Origin: Lactovum sp047974165
GTDB taxonomy: Bacteria > Bacillota > Bacilli > Lactobacillales > Streptococcaceae
Length of the DNA: 60,678 nucleotides
NCBI GenBank assembly: GCA_047974165.1
Contig: JBKECB010000025.1
Span: forward strand, 1 to 60,678
Reading direction: 5' to 3'
A model generated the notes under the pieces. It was not told the origin of the DNA, did no database searches, and saw nothing but the letters and a program-made list of their open reading frames with translations. Positions 18,161-26,050 of this stretch are shown here, piece after piece (position 1 is the first letter of the stretch; every line of letters begins with the position of its first letter). The translations under genes and the position numbers were made by a program.

Positions 18161-18665
18161 TCATCCTATTAATAACAAACTTTATTTCATCCATTGAATG
18201 TTTTTTACTTCTTGCACATTCTTTTGCAGATTCAGAGCAAATATAACATGATCTTTCTGGAAATCCTAAGTCTGTACGTGAAAGTTGTTTCCCTTGATTA
18301 TCTCCACTCGTTAAATCTATATCAAATAATCTACCTAATAAATCTGTTTCCTCGAAATGAATCATTTTTTTCTTCATTTCAGTTAAGCCTTTATTAAAAA
18401 TTACAAAAGCCTCTGGCCCGGTTATCCGCTCTTTATATACATAAAAATCCAAAGAACCTTTTATTAGTCCTTCTAATCTATTTTCAAAAATATTAGATAA
18501 AATTTTTGTAGACTTTATATTTCCAGGAATATTTAGCTTTATTGATACCACTGTTGACTTTAAAAATTTTTGAATTAATTCTTCTTGCCTACAAGCTCGC
18601 CATTCACGATTATCTAAAATTTCTCTCAAACTTACTGAGGGGGCATTTTCAAAAACATCCATCAT
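18144..18665 (-). CDS. citX: CitX, apo-citrate lyase phosphoribosyl-dephospho-CoA transferase
   Basis: The 173-residue protein matches CitX. The family signature GRLFDIDLTSGDNQGKQLSR and the following RSCYICSESAKECARSKKHS are in the C-terminal half. It attaches the CitG product to the acyl-carrier subunit CitD. Two adjacent ATG codons (18665 and 18662) are possible starts; both are near a weak GAGA ribosome site. It overlaps citG and lies 58 bp after citF, with a strong terminator-like hairpin in between. Confidence 0.93.
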   Translation of the reverse strand: MMDVFENAPSVSLREILDNREWRACRQEELIQKFLKSTVVSIKLNIPGNIKSTKILSNIFENRLEGLIKGSLDFYVYKERITGPEAFVIFNKGLTEMKKKMIHFEETDLLGRLFDIDLTSGDNQGKQLSRTDLGFPERSCYICSESAKECARSKKHSMDEIKFVINRMIENAK

Positions 18666-18683
18666 TTTATTTCTCTTTTCTAA

Positions 18684-18716
18684 AAAATAAGATATTAAAA
18701 ATTAATATCTTATTTT
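18684..18716 (-). terminator. Terminator-like hairpin between citF and citX
   Basis: A perfect 15-bp stem (18684-18698 with 18702-18716) closed by a 3-base loop. On the minus strand it is followed by a T tract (TTTTTTA). It sits in the 58-bp gap between citF and citX, so it should reduce transcription of citXG or protect the 3' end of the citDEF message. Confidence 0.8.
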
Positions 18717-18723
18717 AACAAAA

Positions 18724-20262
18724 TTAATCTTTAACCTCATAAATTACATCAATTAAACTTCCATCACGATATTCTACCAAAGCTACAACTTTATCTGTAA
18801 ATTCAAGAGGGGAAGGTTTTCCTAATTTTTCTTCAGCTTTTTGTTGAAGCTCTTCTATTGTAAAAATAGGCAAGCTAGGAATTCCACTCAAACATTCTAT
18901 CAAGTCTACTCTTTTAGGATTTATAGCAAGACCAACTTCTGTTACTAAGATATCTACCGAATCTCCTGGTGTAATTACAGTAGTCATCTCATTGACTACT
19001 GTTGCAATACGCCCACGAACAAGTGGTGCTGAAATAATCGTTAACTTTGCAGTTGATGCATCTTGATGTCCTCCAATTGCTCCTCTAATTACCCCATCTG
19101 ATCCTGTCATCACATTTACATTAAATTTTGTATCAATTTCAAGAGCCGATAGAATTACAACATCAAGTTTATCCACCATCGCTCCTTTATTTGCTGGATC
19201 AGCATACCAAGAGGCATCAATTTCTTGTTGATTTTTATTTAAATGCATTGATTTTGCTGAACTTCCATCAAAATCTTGAACATCCATCAACTTATCAACT
19301 AATCCTTCTTCAAGAAGCTCGACCATTGGCTGAGTAATACCTCCCAAGGCAAATGAAGCTTTTACATTTTGTTCAATCATTGACTGACGCAAGAAGCGAG
19401 TAACAGCAAGTGCTGCTCCACCCGTTCCCGTTTGAAAGGAAAATCCATCTTTAAAGTACGGGGAGCGTGTAATAACTTCATTTACCATTAACGCAATTTT
19501 TAATTCTTTAGGATCTTTAGTGAAACGTGTTGCTCCTGCTCCTATTTTATCTGGATTTCCAACCTTATCAACCTTAACCACATAGTCTACTTGGCTTTGT
19601 TTGATAGAAGCAGGAGTATTAGGATAGGTCACAAGATTATCTGTTACAACAACTACTGTATCTGCATATTGTGCATCCATTATGGCATAACCTAATGAAC
19701 CAAATGCAGCTTCTCCATCCATTCCATTAGAATTCCCCATTTCATCTGAGTTAGGAGTTCCTAAAAAAGCCACATCAATATGAATATCACCTGTTTCTAT
19801 TGCACGCGCACGTCCACCATGTGATCGGAAGATAACTGGGTTTGGAAGTGCTCCATGTGACACTGCATCACCTAATGTTCCTCGCATCCCTGAACTTGTA
19901 ATATTTGTAACCACTCCTTTTTCAATAGCTTCAACTAGAATATCATTCATAACATTCGTTAGAGAACTTGGTGCGATCCTTAAATCTTTATAATTCTGAT
20001 CAATAATAATTCGCATGACTTTATTAAAAACAAAATCTCCTTCACGAAAATGATGATGAAAAGAAATTGTCATCCCATCTTTTACCGTTTTCTTAACAAT
20101 CTCCTCTAAAGAACTAACTAGTTTATTTTGCTTAACAGATTGACGAACCTTTGTACCTACCCGAGAAATTACGAGATCTTTTACCTCTACAGTTTCAAAG
20201 ACTTTATAATTTGTTTTCTTTAGAATTGCATCAGGGATTTCACGATTTAATTTATTTTTCAC
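18724..20262 (-). CDS. citF: Citrate lyase alpha subunit (citrate:acetyl-ACP transferase)
   Basis: At 512 residues this matches CitF. Typical stretches are TISFHHHFREGDFVFN near residue 95, SSGMRGTLGDAVSHG near 145, and GGHQDASTAKLTIISAPLVRGRIATVV toward the C-terminus. CitF swaps acetate on the CitD carrier for citrate; CitE then cleaves citryl-ACP. Translation starts at GTG after AGGAG and the gene is 9 bp behind citE. It is the third gene of the citDEF core. Confidence 0.95.
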   Translation of the reverse strand: MKNKLNREIPDAILKKTNYKVFETVEVKDLVISRVGTKVRQSVKQNKLVSSLEEIVKKTVKDGMTISFHHHFREGDFVFNKVMRIIIDQNYKDLRIAPSSLTNVMNDILVEAIEKGVVTNITSSGMRGTLGDAVSHGALPNPVIFRSHGGRARAIETGDIHIDVAFLGTPNSDEMGNSNGMDGEAAFGSLGYAIMDAQYADTVVVVTDNLVTYPNTPASIKQSQVDYVVKVDKVGNPDKIGAGATRFTKDPKELKIALMVNEVITRSPYFKDGFSFQTGTGGAALAVTRFLRQSMIEQNVKASFALGGITQPMVELLEEGLVDKLMDVQDFDGSSAKSMHLNKNQQEIDASWYADPANKGAMVDKLDVVILSALEIDTKFNVNVMTGSDGVIRGAIGGHQDASTAKLTIISAPLVRGRIATVVNEMTTVITPGDSVDILVTEVGLAINPKRVDLIECLSGIPSLPIFTIEELQQKAEEKLGKPSPLEFTDKVVALVEYRDGSLIDVIYEVKD

Positions 20263-20271
20263 TTTTTTCTC

Positions 20272-21168
20272 CTATTCATCAATAACTACATTTGAAGCTC
20301 TTGCTAACATAAGAATACGTTCTGCTTCTAAAACAATCGGACGATCTACCATTTGCCCATCTAATGAAATAACTCCCGATCCTTTTTCCTTCGCTTCTTC
20401 AATTGCCAAAATTACCTTTTGAGCGTAATGAACTTCTTTTTCTGTTGGTGTATAAATTTTATTTACTAAAGGAATTTGACGTGGATTAATTACAGACTTT
20501 CCATCAAAACCTAATTGATGTATTAATTTAACTCCCTTAATAAATCCTTCTTCATCATCAACATTACCAAACACTGTATCAAATGCTGCTATTCCTGCTG
20601 CACGTGCAGCATGAAGTACCATGTTACGTGCAAAATAAAGCTCTTCTTCATCAGGATAAGACTTTGTCTTCATATCTACACGATAATCCATTCCTGATAA
20701 AGCAATTCCCATCATCCTATCAGGACATGAGCGTGCAATTTCTAAAGCATTTAAAACTCCTTGTGCTGATTCCAAAGCTGCCATCACTCGAACCGAGCCA
20801 ACTGTAAGACCAAACTCCTTTTCAAGCTTTTCGATTTCTAATACAAGCTCCTCCATCATTTGAGCAGTTTCAACTTTTGGAGCACGAATAACGTCAATAC
20901 CTGCTTTTACCATTACTTTTACATCTGTTTTCCAGTATTGTGTATCCAATCCATTAATTCGAACAACTAATTCAGTTTCTCCAAAGTCTATATTTTTTAT
21001 AGCTTGATAAACCAAAATACGTGCTGCATCCTTCTCATTGAGAGATACTGCGTCTTCAAGATCAAACATAATAGAGTCTGCTCCAAAAATACCTGCATCT
21101 TTTATCATTGCTGGATTATTCCCAGGAACAAACATCATAGTTCTACGTAAACGTTCTTTTTTAATCAC
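20272..21168 (-). CDS. citE: Citrate lyase beta subunit (citryl-ACP lyase)
   Basis: The 298-residue protein is a CitE-type HpcH/HpaI TIM barrel. It begins RLRRTMMFVPGNNPAM, continues DSIMFDLEDAVSLNEKDAAR near residue 30-50, and has GMDYRVDMKT and GKSVINPRQI later. It splits citryl-ACP to oxaloacetate and acetyl-ACP with Mg2+. The start codon is GTG and overlaps the citD stop as TAGTG, a clear sign of translational coupling. Confidence 0.95.
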   Translation of the reverse strand: MIKKERLRRTMMFVPGNNPAMIKDAGIFGADSIMFDLEDAVSLNEKDAARILVYQAIKNIDFGETELVVRINGLDTQYWKTDVKVMVKAGIDVIRAPKVETAQMMEELVLEIEKLEKEFGLTVGSVRVMAALESAQGVLNALEIARSCPDRMMGIALSGMDYRVDMKTKSYPDEEELYFARNMVLHAARAAGIAAFDTVFGNVDDEEGFIKGVKLIHQLGFDGKSVINPRQIPLVNKIYTPTEKEVHYAQKVILAIEEAKEKGSGVISLDGQMVDRPIVLEAERILMLARASNVVIDE

Positions 21169-21458
21169 TATAATACCTCCAAATTTAATTCTTTTGAATT
21201 AATTGCTCGCTCTATGACAGTAATCATGCGTGCTCTGATTACTAAATCTAAAGCACCCTTATCTACAATTTGCAATTCTGCATTTTCTATTTCGTAAGAT
21301 GATAAAATTTCACGTACTGTCGCTTCAATTTGTTTACCAAATTGTTTTTTTACATCTGATTCTAAATGAATTAAAAGCCCTTGCCTATTTGGTGAAATCA
21401 TAATTTGAACGTCTGATGATTCAAGCGTCCCTGCTAATGCTTGTTGTTTTATTTCCAT
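21168..21458 (-). CDS. citD: Citrate lyase acyl carrier protein (gamma subunit)
   Basis: The 96-residue protein has the conserved AGTLESSD motif at residues 9-16. Serine 14 is the predicted attachment site of the phosphoribosyl-dephospho-CoA group made by CitG and CitX. It carries acetyl and citryl groups between CitF and CitE. It is the first gene of citDEF and is divergent from citI; the 175-bp gap between them holds the promoters. No convincing consensus promoter is visible on the minus strand, which fits an activator-dependent promoter. Confidence 0.94.
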   Translation of the reverse strand: MEIKQQALAGTLESSDVQIMISPNRQGLLIHLESDVKKQFGKQIEATVREILSSYEIENAELQIVDKGALDLVIRARMITVIERAINSKELNLEVL

Positions 21459-21618
21459 TTTATAAGTCTCCTTTAACTTATTTTTTAATTTTTAATCTTA
21501 TCCTTTTATATTTTAAAATCCTACTTTATTTAACAGAATTTTCATTTTATAGAATTAAATATCAAACTTAAAAAGTCTCTTTTTTTAATTTTTATACTCC
21601 TTTTAATTTTTTAAAAAA

Positions 21619-21627
21619 TGTTATAAT
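21619..21627 (+). promoter_or_regulatory. Extended -10 promoter of citI
   Basis: TGTTATAAT at 21619-21627 is followed by six bases and then the citI ATG (21634). There is no consensus -35 and no ribosome site, so a leaderless transcript is predicted. Confidence 0.6.
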
Positions 21628-21633
21628 CATTAT

Positions 21634-22566
21634 ATGATAAATAACCAAGAGTTACTCGCACATATTGCACAAGACTACTACTTATCTCAACTTAGTTTAA
21701 ATGATCTTGTTAAGAAATATAATTTAAGTCGATACCTCATTAATAAATATCTAGAAGATGCTAAAAATGAAGGAATCGTTTCAATTACAATCACTTCACC
21801 TATTGACCGATCTTTTGAACTCGAAAAACAATTTAAACAACTTTTCAATATTCCTCATATATACATTGTAAAAGATAATGAAGAAGATAATAATAAGGCT
21901 TTAATAAAATTTGCTTCTGAACGTGTTCAATCACGAATTATCAATTCACAAATTGTAGGTACTCTTTGGGGTGAAACTATTTATCGTGTTGTTGAAAATT
22001 TTACAACTCAGGAGTTAAAAAACCTTATAGTTACTCAAGTTATGGGAGAAAATAGGAAATATCATTCACTTGCTGGATCCATGAGAATGGTAGAAAAGGT
22101 TGCAAAAAAATTTTCAGCAGAATATGTAACCCTATCTGGACCACTTTATATTATTAATCCTACAACAAGACAAGGAATGATGAATGAACCTTCTTCTCAG
22201 CCTGCACTATCAACAGCTCAAAAAACTGATTTAATTTTTACAAGTTTAGGAACTCTTTCTTCAATCAACTCTATCCCTACTTGGAAGCAAGAAATTATAA
22301 ATATTTTCCCTAATATTAATCTTGGGGCAGTTGCGGGTGTTATTTATGGTCGTCCTTACGATATTGAAGGGAATTTATTAATTAAGGCTGAAGAAGATTG
22401 TGTTTTTGGAGTTGATCTTAAAACGATTCTTCAGACTCCAAATAGAGTCGGTATTGTAAAAAGTAAGTTTAAGACACGTGCAACTCTTGGTGCTTTAAGA
22501 GGACAGTTTTTCACAGAACTGATCATCTCTGAATCTGTAGCTTATCGTATTCTTGCTGAGCTTTAA
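21634..22566 (+). CDS. citI: CitI-like SorC/DeoR-family regulator of citrate genes
   Basis: The 310-residue protein has an N-terminal helix-turn-helix (about residues 17-45, SLNDLVKKYNLSRYLINKYL) and a C-terminal sugar-binding-type domain of the SorC family (VGTLWGETIY near 108, CVFGVDLKTIL near 270). It is located between, and divergent from, citDEFXG and convergent with the oad genes. By analogy with CitI of Weissella and Lactobacillus casei it should activate citrate genes in response to citrate; this is inference from position and family. The AT-rich flanking gaps could hold its operators. The start lies six bases after a -10 element with no ribosome site. Confidence 0.88.
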   Translation: MINNQELLAHIAQDYYLSQLSLNDLVKKYNLSRYLINKYLEDAKNEGIVSITITSPIDRSFELEKQFKQLFNIPHIYIVKDNEEDNNKALIKFASERVQSRIINSQIVGTLWGETIYRVVENFTTQELKNLIVTQVMGENRKYHSLAGSMRMVEKVAKKFSAEYVTLSGPLYIINPTTRQGMMNEPSSQPALSTAQKTDLIFTSLGTLSSINSIPTWKQEIINIFPNINLGAVAGVIYGRPYDIEGNLLIKAEEDCVFGVDLKTILQTPNRVGIVKSKFKTRATLGALRGQFFTELIISESVAYRILAEL

Positions 22567-22572
22567 TCTATG

Positions 22573-22609
22573 AAATAAAAATCGATAATTTAGCTGTCGA
22601 TTTTTATTT
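22573..22609. terminator. Bidirectional terminator between citI and oadA
   Basis: Inverted repeat AAATAAAAATCGA/TCGATTTTTATTT (13 bp) with an 11-base loop between the convergent citI and oadA genes. Confidence 0.85.
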
Positions 22610-22618
22610 TATCATTTA

Positions 22619-24010
22619 TTAGATATCAATCTTAACTTCCACTGTTTGTAGTGGGATATCATAAAATGGATCCTCACGCCGACCTAAAAAATCTGTTGCT
22701 TGTTTTGGAAAAAGAGCATACATCAAAACATCTTCTATTGATTTAGCATATTTTTCTATTTCTTTTGCAAACTGAGCAAATTGATCCTCAATTAAATCAG
22801 CAGGACGGCAAGTTATTATCTCCTCATCTCCTATAATTTTAGCCTTTATTTCTTCTGAAATATCTTGAGCCGGACGCCCATAAAATCCACGTACATAATC
22901 TTTTATTTCACTCGGACACATTTTATAAGGTTCACCAGAAATTATATTCATTAATGCTTGAGTACCAACCATTTGTGATAAAGGAGTAACCAGTGGAGGA
23001 AAACCTAAGTCTGCTCGTACGCGTGGAATTTCTTTAAGTACTTCTTCATACTTATTCTCTAAACCTTGTTCTGTTAATTGGGATAGAAGGTTGGATAGCA
23101 TTCCTCCTGGTACTTGATATTTTAAAGTTTTTGGCTCAATATCTTTTACTCTAGGATTTAAAATTCCTTCTTCTCTATATTTCTCTCGAATAGGATTAAA
23201 ATAATCAGAAACTTCATTCATTTTATCTAAATCTAAATTAATATTGTATCCTAAATTTTTAAATGCTAATGCCAAAGACTCTGTAGAAGGTTGACTTGTC
23301 CCACCTGAAAAAGAAGAAATAGAGCTATCAATAATGTCTATACCTGCTTCAACTGCTTTTAAATAAGTCATTTCTGAAATCCCCGCTGTTGCATGTGTAT
23401 GAAGTTCAAGAGGCAAGTCTACTTCTGATTTGATCTTTGATATTAACTCAAAAGCAGTTTGTGGTAATAAAATTCCAGCCATATCTTTTATACAAATAGA
23501 GTCAGGTTTCATATCTGCAATTTCTTTTGCTAATTTTACAAAATAATCTACTGTATGTATCTCACTCGTTGTATAAGCCATCGCAATTTGACAATGTCCC
23601 CCAGAACTTTGAGTTGCCTTAACTACTGTTTCTAAATTACGCAAATCATTCAAGGCATCAAATACTCGAATTATGTCAATTCCATTTTCAATTGATTTTT
23701 TTACAAACTCTGTCACTACATCATCAGAGTAATTTTTATAGGCCAAAAGATTCTGACCTCTTAATAACATTTGTAATTTTGTATTTTTTGCTCGTTTTCG
23801 AATTTCACGCAAACGTTCCCAAGGATCTTCATTAAGATATCTCAAGCAAGAATCAAAAGTAGCCCCTCCCCATACTTCTAAGGCATGGTAGCCCACTTTA
23901 TCCAGTGTTTCAATAATAGGTAAAATTTCTTGACTTGTTAAACGAGTTGCTATTTGACTTTGCTGTCCATCACGTAAAACCGTTTCTACAAAGTGAATTG
24001 GTTTTTTCAT
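22619..24010 (-). CDS. oadA: Oxaloacetate decarboxylase alpha subunit (carboxyltransferase domain)
   Basis: The 463-residue protein is the carboxyltransferase part only. The biotin-enzyme motif LRDGQQS lies at residues 12-18, CIKDMAG (with the conserved lysine) near 175, and the metal ligands in ELHTHATAG near 208. It lacks the C-terminal biotin-carrier domain of proteobacterial OadA; that function is supplied by the separate OadD gene in this cluster. It moves CO2 from oxaloacetate to biotin and releases pyruvate. It is the last gene of the minus-strand transporter-oad operon and has a good GAGGAG ribosome site. Confidence 0.93.
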   Translation of the reverse strand: MKKPIHFVETVLRDGQQSQIATRLTSQEILPIIETLDKVGYHALEVWGGATFDSCLRYLNEDPWERLREIRKRAKNTKLQMLLRGQNLLAYKNYSDDVVTEFVKKSIENGIDIIRVFDALNDLRNLETVVKATQSSGGHCQIAMAYTTSEIHTVDYFVKLAKEIADMKPDSICIKDMAGILLPQTAFELISKIKSEVDLPLELHTHATAGISEMTYLKAVEAGIDIIDSSISSFSGGTSQPSTESLALAFKNLGYNINLDLDKMNEVSDYFNPIREKYREEGILNPRVKDIEPKTLKYQVPGGMLSNLLSQLTEQGLENKYEEVLKEIPRVRADLGFPPLVTPLSQMVGTQALMNIISGEPYKMCPSEIKDYVRGFYGRPAQDISEEIKAKIIGDEEIITCRPADLIEDQFAQFAKEIEKYAKSIEDVLMYALFPKQATDFLGRREDPFYDIPLQTVEVKIDI

Positions 24011-24145
24011 TTATTTCTCCTCTTTTCTGACAGGCATTAGTTTAGTAAGTAAAAGGCAGGCAATATATATAATTATTAAGACAATAAATACACCCCCCCA
24101 TCCAAAAATTAAAAGTTCTAATGACTTTACTAAATTTTCACTCAT
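24011..24145 (-). CDS. OadG-like small membrane subunit (44 residues)
   Basis: A short gene not usually called by size filters. It begins with ATG at 24145 after TTAGGAGG and ends one base before oadA starts. The product has one membrane helix (about residues 12-36, beginning LLIFGWGGVFIVLII) and a short basic/acidic tail ending VRKEEK. Size, topology and position between oadB and oadA resemble the gamma subunit (OadG) of Na+-pumping decarboxylases, which anchors and assembles the complex. Assignment is by context and topology; no diagnostic histidine tail is present. Confidence 0.75.
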   Translation of the reverse strand: MSENLVKSLELLIFGWGGVFIVLIIIYIACLLLTKLMPVRKEEK

Positions 24146-24154
24146 TTTTTCCTC

Positions 24155-25273
24155 CTAAGCTCCCATTAAAGCGAGGACTAATCCTCCTGCTATTACTGAA
24201 GCAATTTGTCCTGCGACATTCGCACCTGCTGCATGCATTAAAATATAATTCTGTGGATCTTCAGCAGTTGCCATTTTTTGAATAACTCTTGATGACATCG
24301 GAAATGCTGAAATTCCTGCTGCTCCAATCATAGGATTAATTTTTTCTTTTCTAAAAAGATTTAATAATTTAGCAAAGAGTACACCTCCTACTGAATCCAT
24401 AACAAATGCAATAAGCCCCAGGCCAATAACAATAAATGTATTTAACTGTAAAAATTCATGATATTCTAATTTTACTGAAACTGTAAGACCCAATAAAATA
24501 GATACAAGATTTACCAATTCATTTTGAGCTGTTTGTGACAAACTATCAAGTACCCCACATTCTCTTAAAAGATTTCCAAACATTAAAAATCCAACAAGCG
24601 GAAGTGAGACTGGAGCAATAACTCCAGCAATAATTGTAATTACAATTGGAAAAAGAATTTTAGCTTTTTGTGAAATCTCACCTGCTCTATAATTCATTTT
24701 AATTTTTCGTTCTTTTTTTGTTGTAACTGCTTTTATCGCAACTGGTTGAATAATCGGAACCAGTGCCATATAAGAATAAGCTGCAACCATTATTGCGCCT
24801 AAATAATTAGACTTTAATGTATTAGCGACAAAAATTGATGTCGGTCCATCTGCTGCTCCAATAATTCCAATAGAAGCTGCATCATTCATGTCAAAGCCTA
24901 ATAAAACTGAAATAATAATTGCGAAGAAAATTCCAAATTGTGCAGCGGCACCAAAAAGTAATAAAAATGGATTTTGCAAGATTGGTCCAAAGTCAATCAT
25001 TGCTCCTATTCCAATAAAAAGTAAAAGAGGAAATAGCTCTGTAGATATCCCTGCCTCAAATAAGACAACAAATGGTCCATCTTCTGTTCCTGAACTTAAA
25101 ACTCCTGTGTTGGGGAAATTTACTAAAATTGCCCCTAATCCCATAGGTACAAGTAATGTCGGCTCATACTCTTTTTTTATTCCTAAATACATTAACACTG
25201 ACCCAAGAAACATCATAATAAGTCTTCCAGGCTCTTGAGTTAGTCCTATAACTCCATCTAATAAAGTTTCCAA
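24155..25273 (-). CDS. oadB: Oxaloacetate decarboxylase beta subunit, Na+ pump
   Basis: This 372-residue polytopic membrane protein is OadB. It contains the family motif GAADGPTSIF, with D142 corresponding to the essential aspartate of the Na+ channel, and the GAAGISAFPMSSRV segment near residue 325. It decarboxylates carboxybiotin and couples this to Na+ export. The start codon is TTG (25273), which follows GAGGAG at proper spacing. It lies between oadD and the small oadG-like gene. Confidence 0.94.
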   Translation of the reverse strand: METLLDGVIGLTQEPGRLIMMFLGSVLMYLGIKKEYEPTLLVPMGLGAILVNFPNTGVLSSGTEDGPFVVLFEAGISTELFPLLLFIGIGAMIDFGPILQNPFLLLFGAAAQFGIFFAIIISVLLGFDMNDAASIGIIGAADGPTSIFVANTLKSNYLGAIMVAAYSYMALVPIIQPVAIKAVTTKKERKIKMNYRAGEISQKAKILFPIVITIIAGVIAPVSLPLVGFLMFGNLLRECGVLDSLSQTAQNELVNLVSILLGLTVSVKLEYHEFLQLNTFIVIGLGLIAFVMDSVGGVLFAKLLNLFRKEKINPMIGAAGISAFPMSSRVIQKMATAEDPQNYILMHAAGANVAGQIASVIAGGLVLALMGA

Positions 25274-25285
25274 TTTATCACTCCT

Positions 25286-25672
25286 CTATTCTATTATTGT
25301 AATTAAGGCATCACCTGGATTTACAGTTGCTCCATTTGATACATGAATACCTTGTACAATTCCCGTCTTATCTGCAACAATTTGATTTTCCATTTTCATG
25401 GCCTCTAAAATTAGTACTGGTTGATTTATTTCTACATGGTCACCTTGAGCGACGAGAATATTACCTATAGTTCCAGGCATTGGAGCTATCATTGCATTTG
25501 AAGAATCAGTAATGTTTTTTACATCTTGCTTTTCAATAACTTGTTCTGAAGCAACTGGTTTTACTTCTAACTTCTCAGATGACGAAATAAGAGCTGTTTG
25601 TGCAACACCTTCTTCTTCTACCTCTACTAAATATTCTTTTCCATCTACTCTTATTTTTAATTTACGGAGCAT
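25286..25672 (-). CDS. oadD: OadD, biotin carboxyl carrier subunit
   Basis: The 128-residue protein ends in a biotinyl domain with the attachment motif LEAMKMEN; K93 is the biotinylated lysine. It has an N-terminal segment, a flexible middle (about 30-60) and the typical APMPGTIG sequence at 63-70. It shuttles CO2 between OadA and OadB. In enterococci and L. casei this carrier is also a separate gene. It abuts oadH (1-base gap). Confidence 0.92.
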   Translation of the reverse strand: MLRKLKIRVDGKEYLVEVEEEGVAQTALISSSEKLEVKPVASEQVIEKQDVKNITDSSNAMIAPMPGTIGNILVAQGDHVEINQPVLILEAMKMENQIVADKTGIVQGIHVSNGATVNPGDALITIIE

Positions 25673-25673
25673 T

Positions 25674-25988
25674 TTATTCTTCTTTCTTTTTTAATATATT
25701 TTTTATTTTTAAATAATTTTCTTCATTATTATTAACTACTGCTATTGCTGAAGAAAGTACAGAAAGCAATTCAAACTCTGGATTTTTCTTCCATATTCTC
25801 TTTATTTTTATCTTTGTATTTTCTTTATCAGCTGCAATAATTGCTGCTACAATTATACTTAACAACTCATAGTCCTTATCTTCAATTGGAAGATAAGCCG
25901 GGATTGTCTCCCATTCTTGATTCTGAGGTTGAGGCTTTTCTTCTCTTTCCTCTTTCTTTTCTTTTTTAAATAAGTTAAATAAATTCAT
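25674..25988 (-). CDS. oadH: OadH-like accessory subunit
   Basis: This 104-residue protein starts with a charged Lys/Glu-rich segment and has the repeated pattern YELLSIIVAAIIAAD and FELLSVLSSAIAVV (about residues 41-55 and 72-85). This is like the OadH protein found with lactic acid bacterial oxaloacetate decarboxylases, and the gene lies just ahead of oadD as in Enterococcus oadHDB. Its function is poorly known; a structural role in the complex is inferred. Confidence 0.75.
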   Translation of the reverse strand: MNLFNLFKKEKKEEREEKPQPQNQEWETIPAYLPIEDKDYELLSIIVAAIIAADKENTKIKIKRIWKKNPEFELLSVLSSAIAVVNNNEENYLKIKNILKKKEE

Positions 25989-26050
25989 CTTTTCTCACTT
26001 TTAAAGAGAAGCAGAAATTATTTTTCTACTCCTCATTTATAATTATTTTC

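Noticed and set aside
24888..25238. Plus-strand frame of 116 codons opposite oadB
   Set aside because: Composition (Pro, Lys, Ser) is that of an antisense shadow of a hydrophobic gene and there is no start signal.
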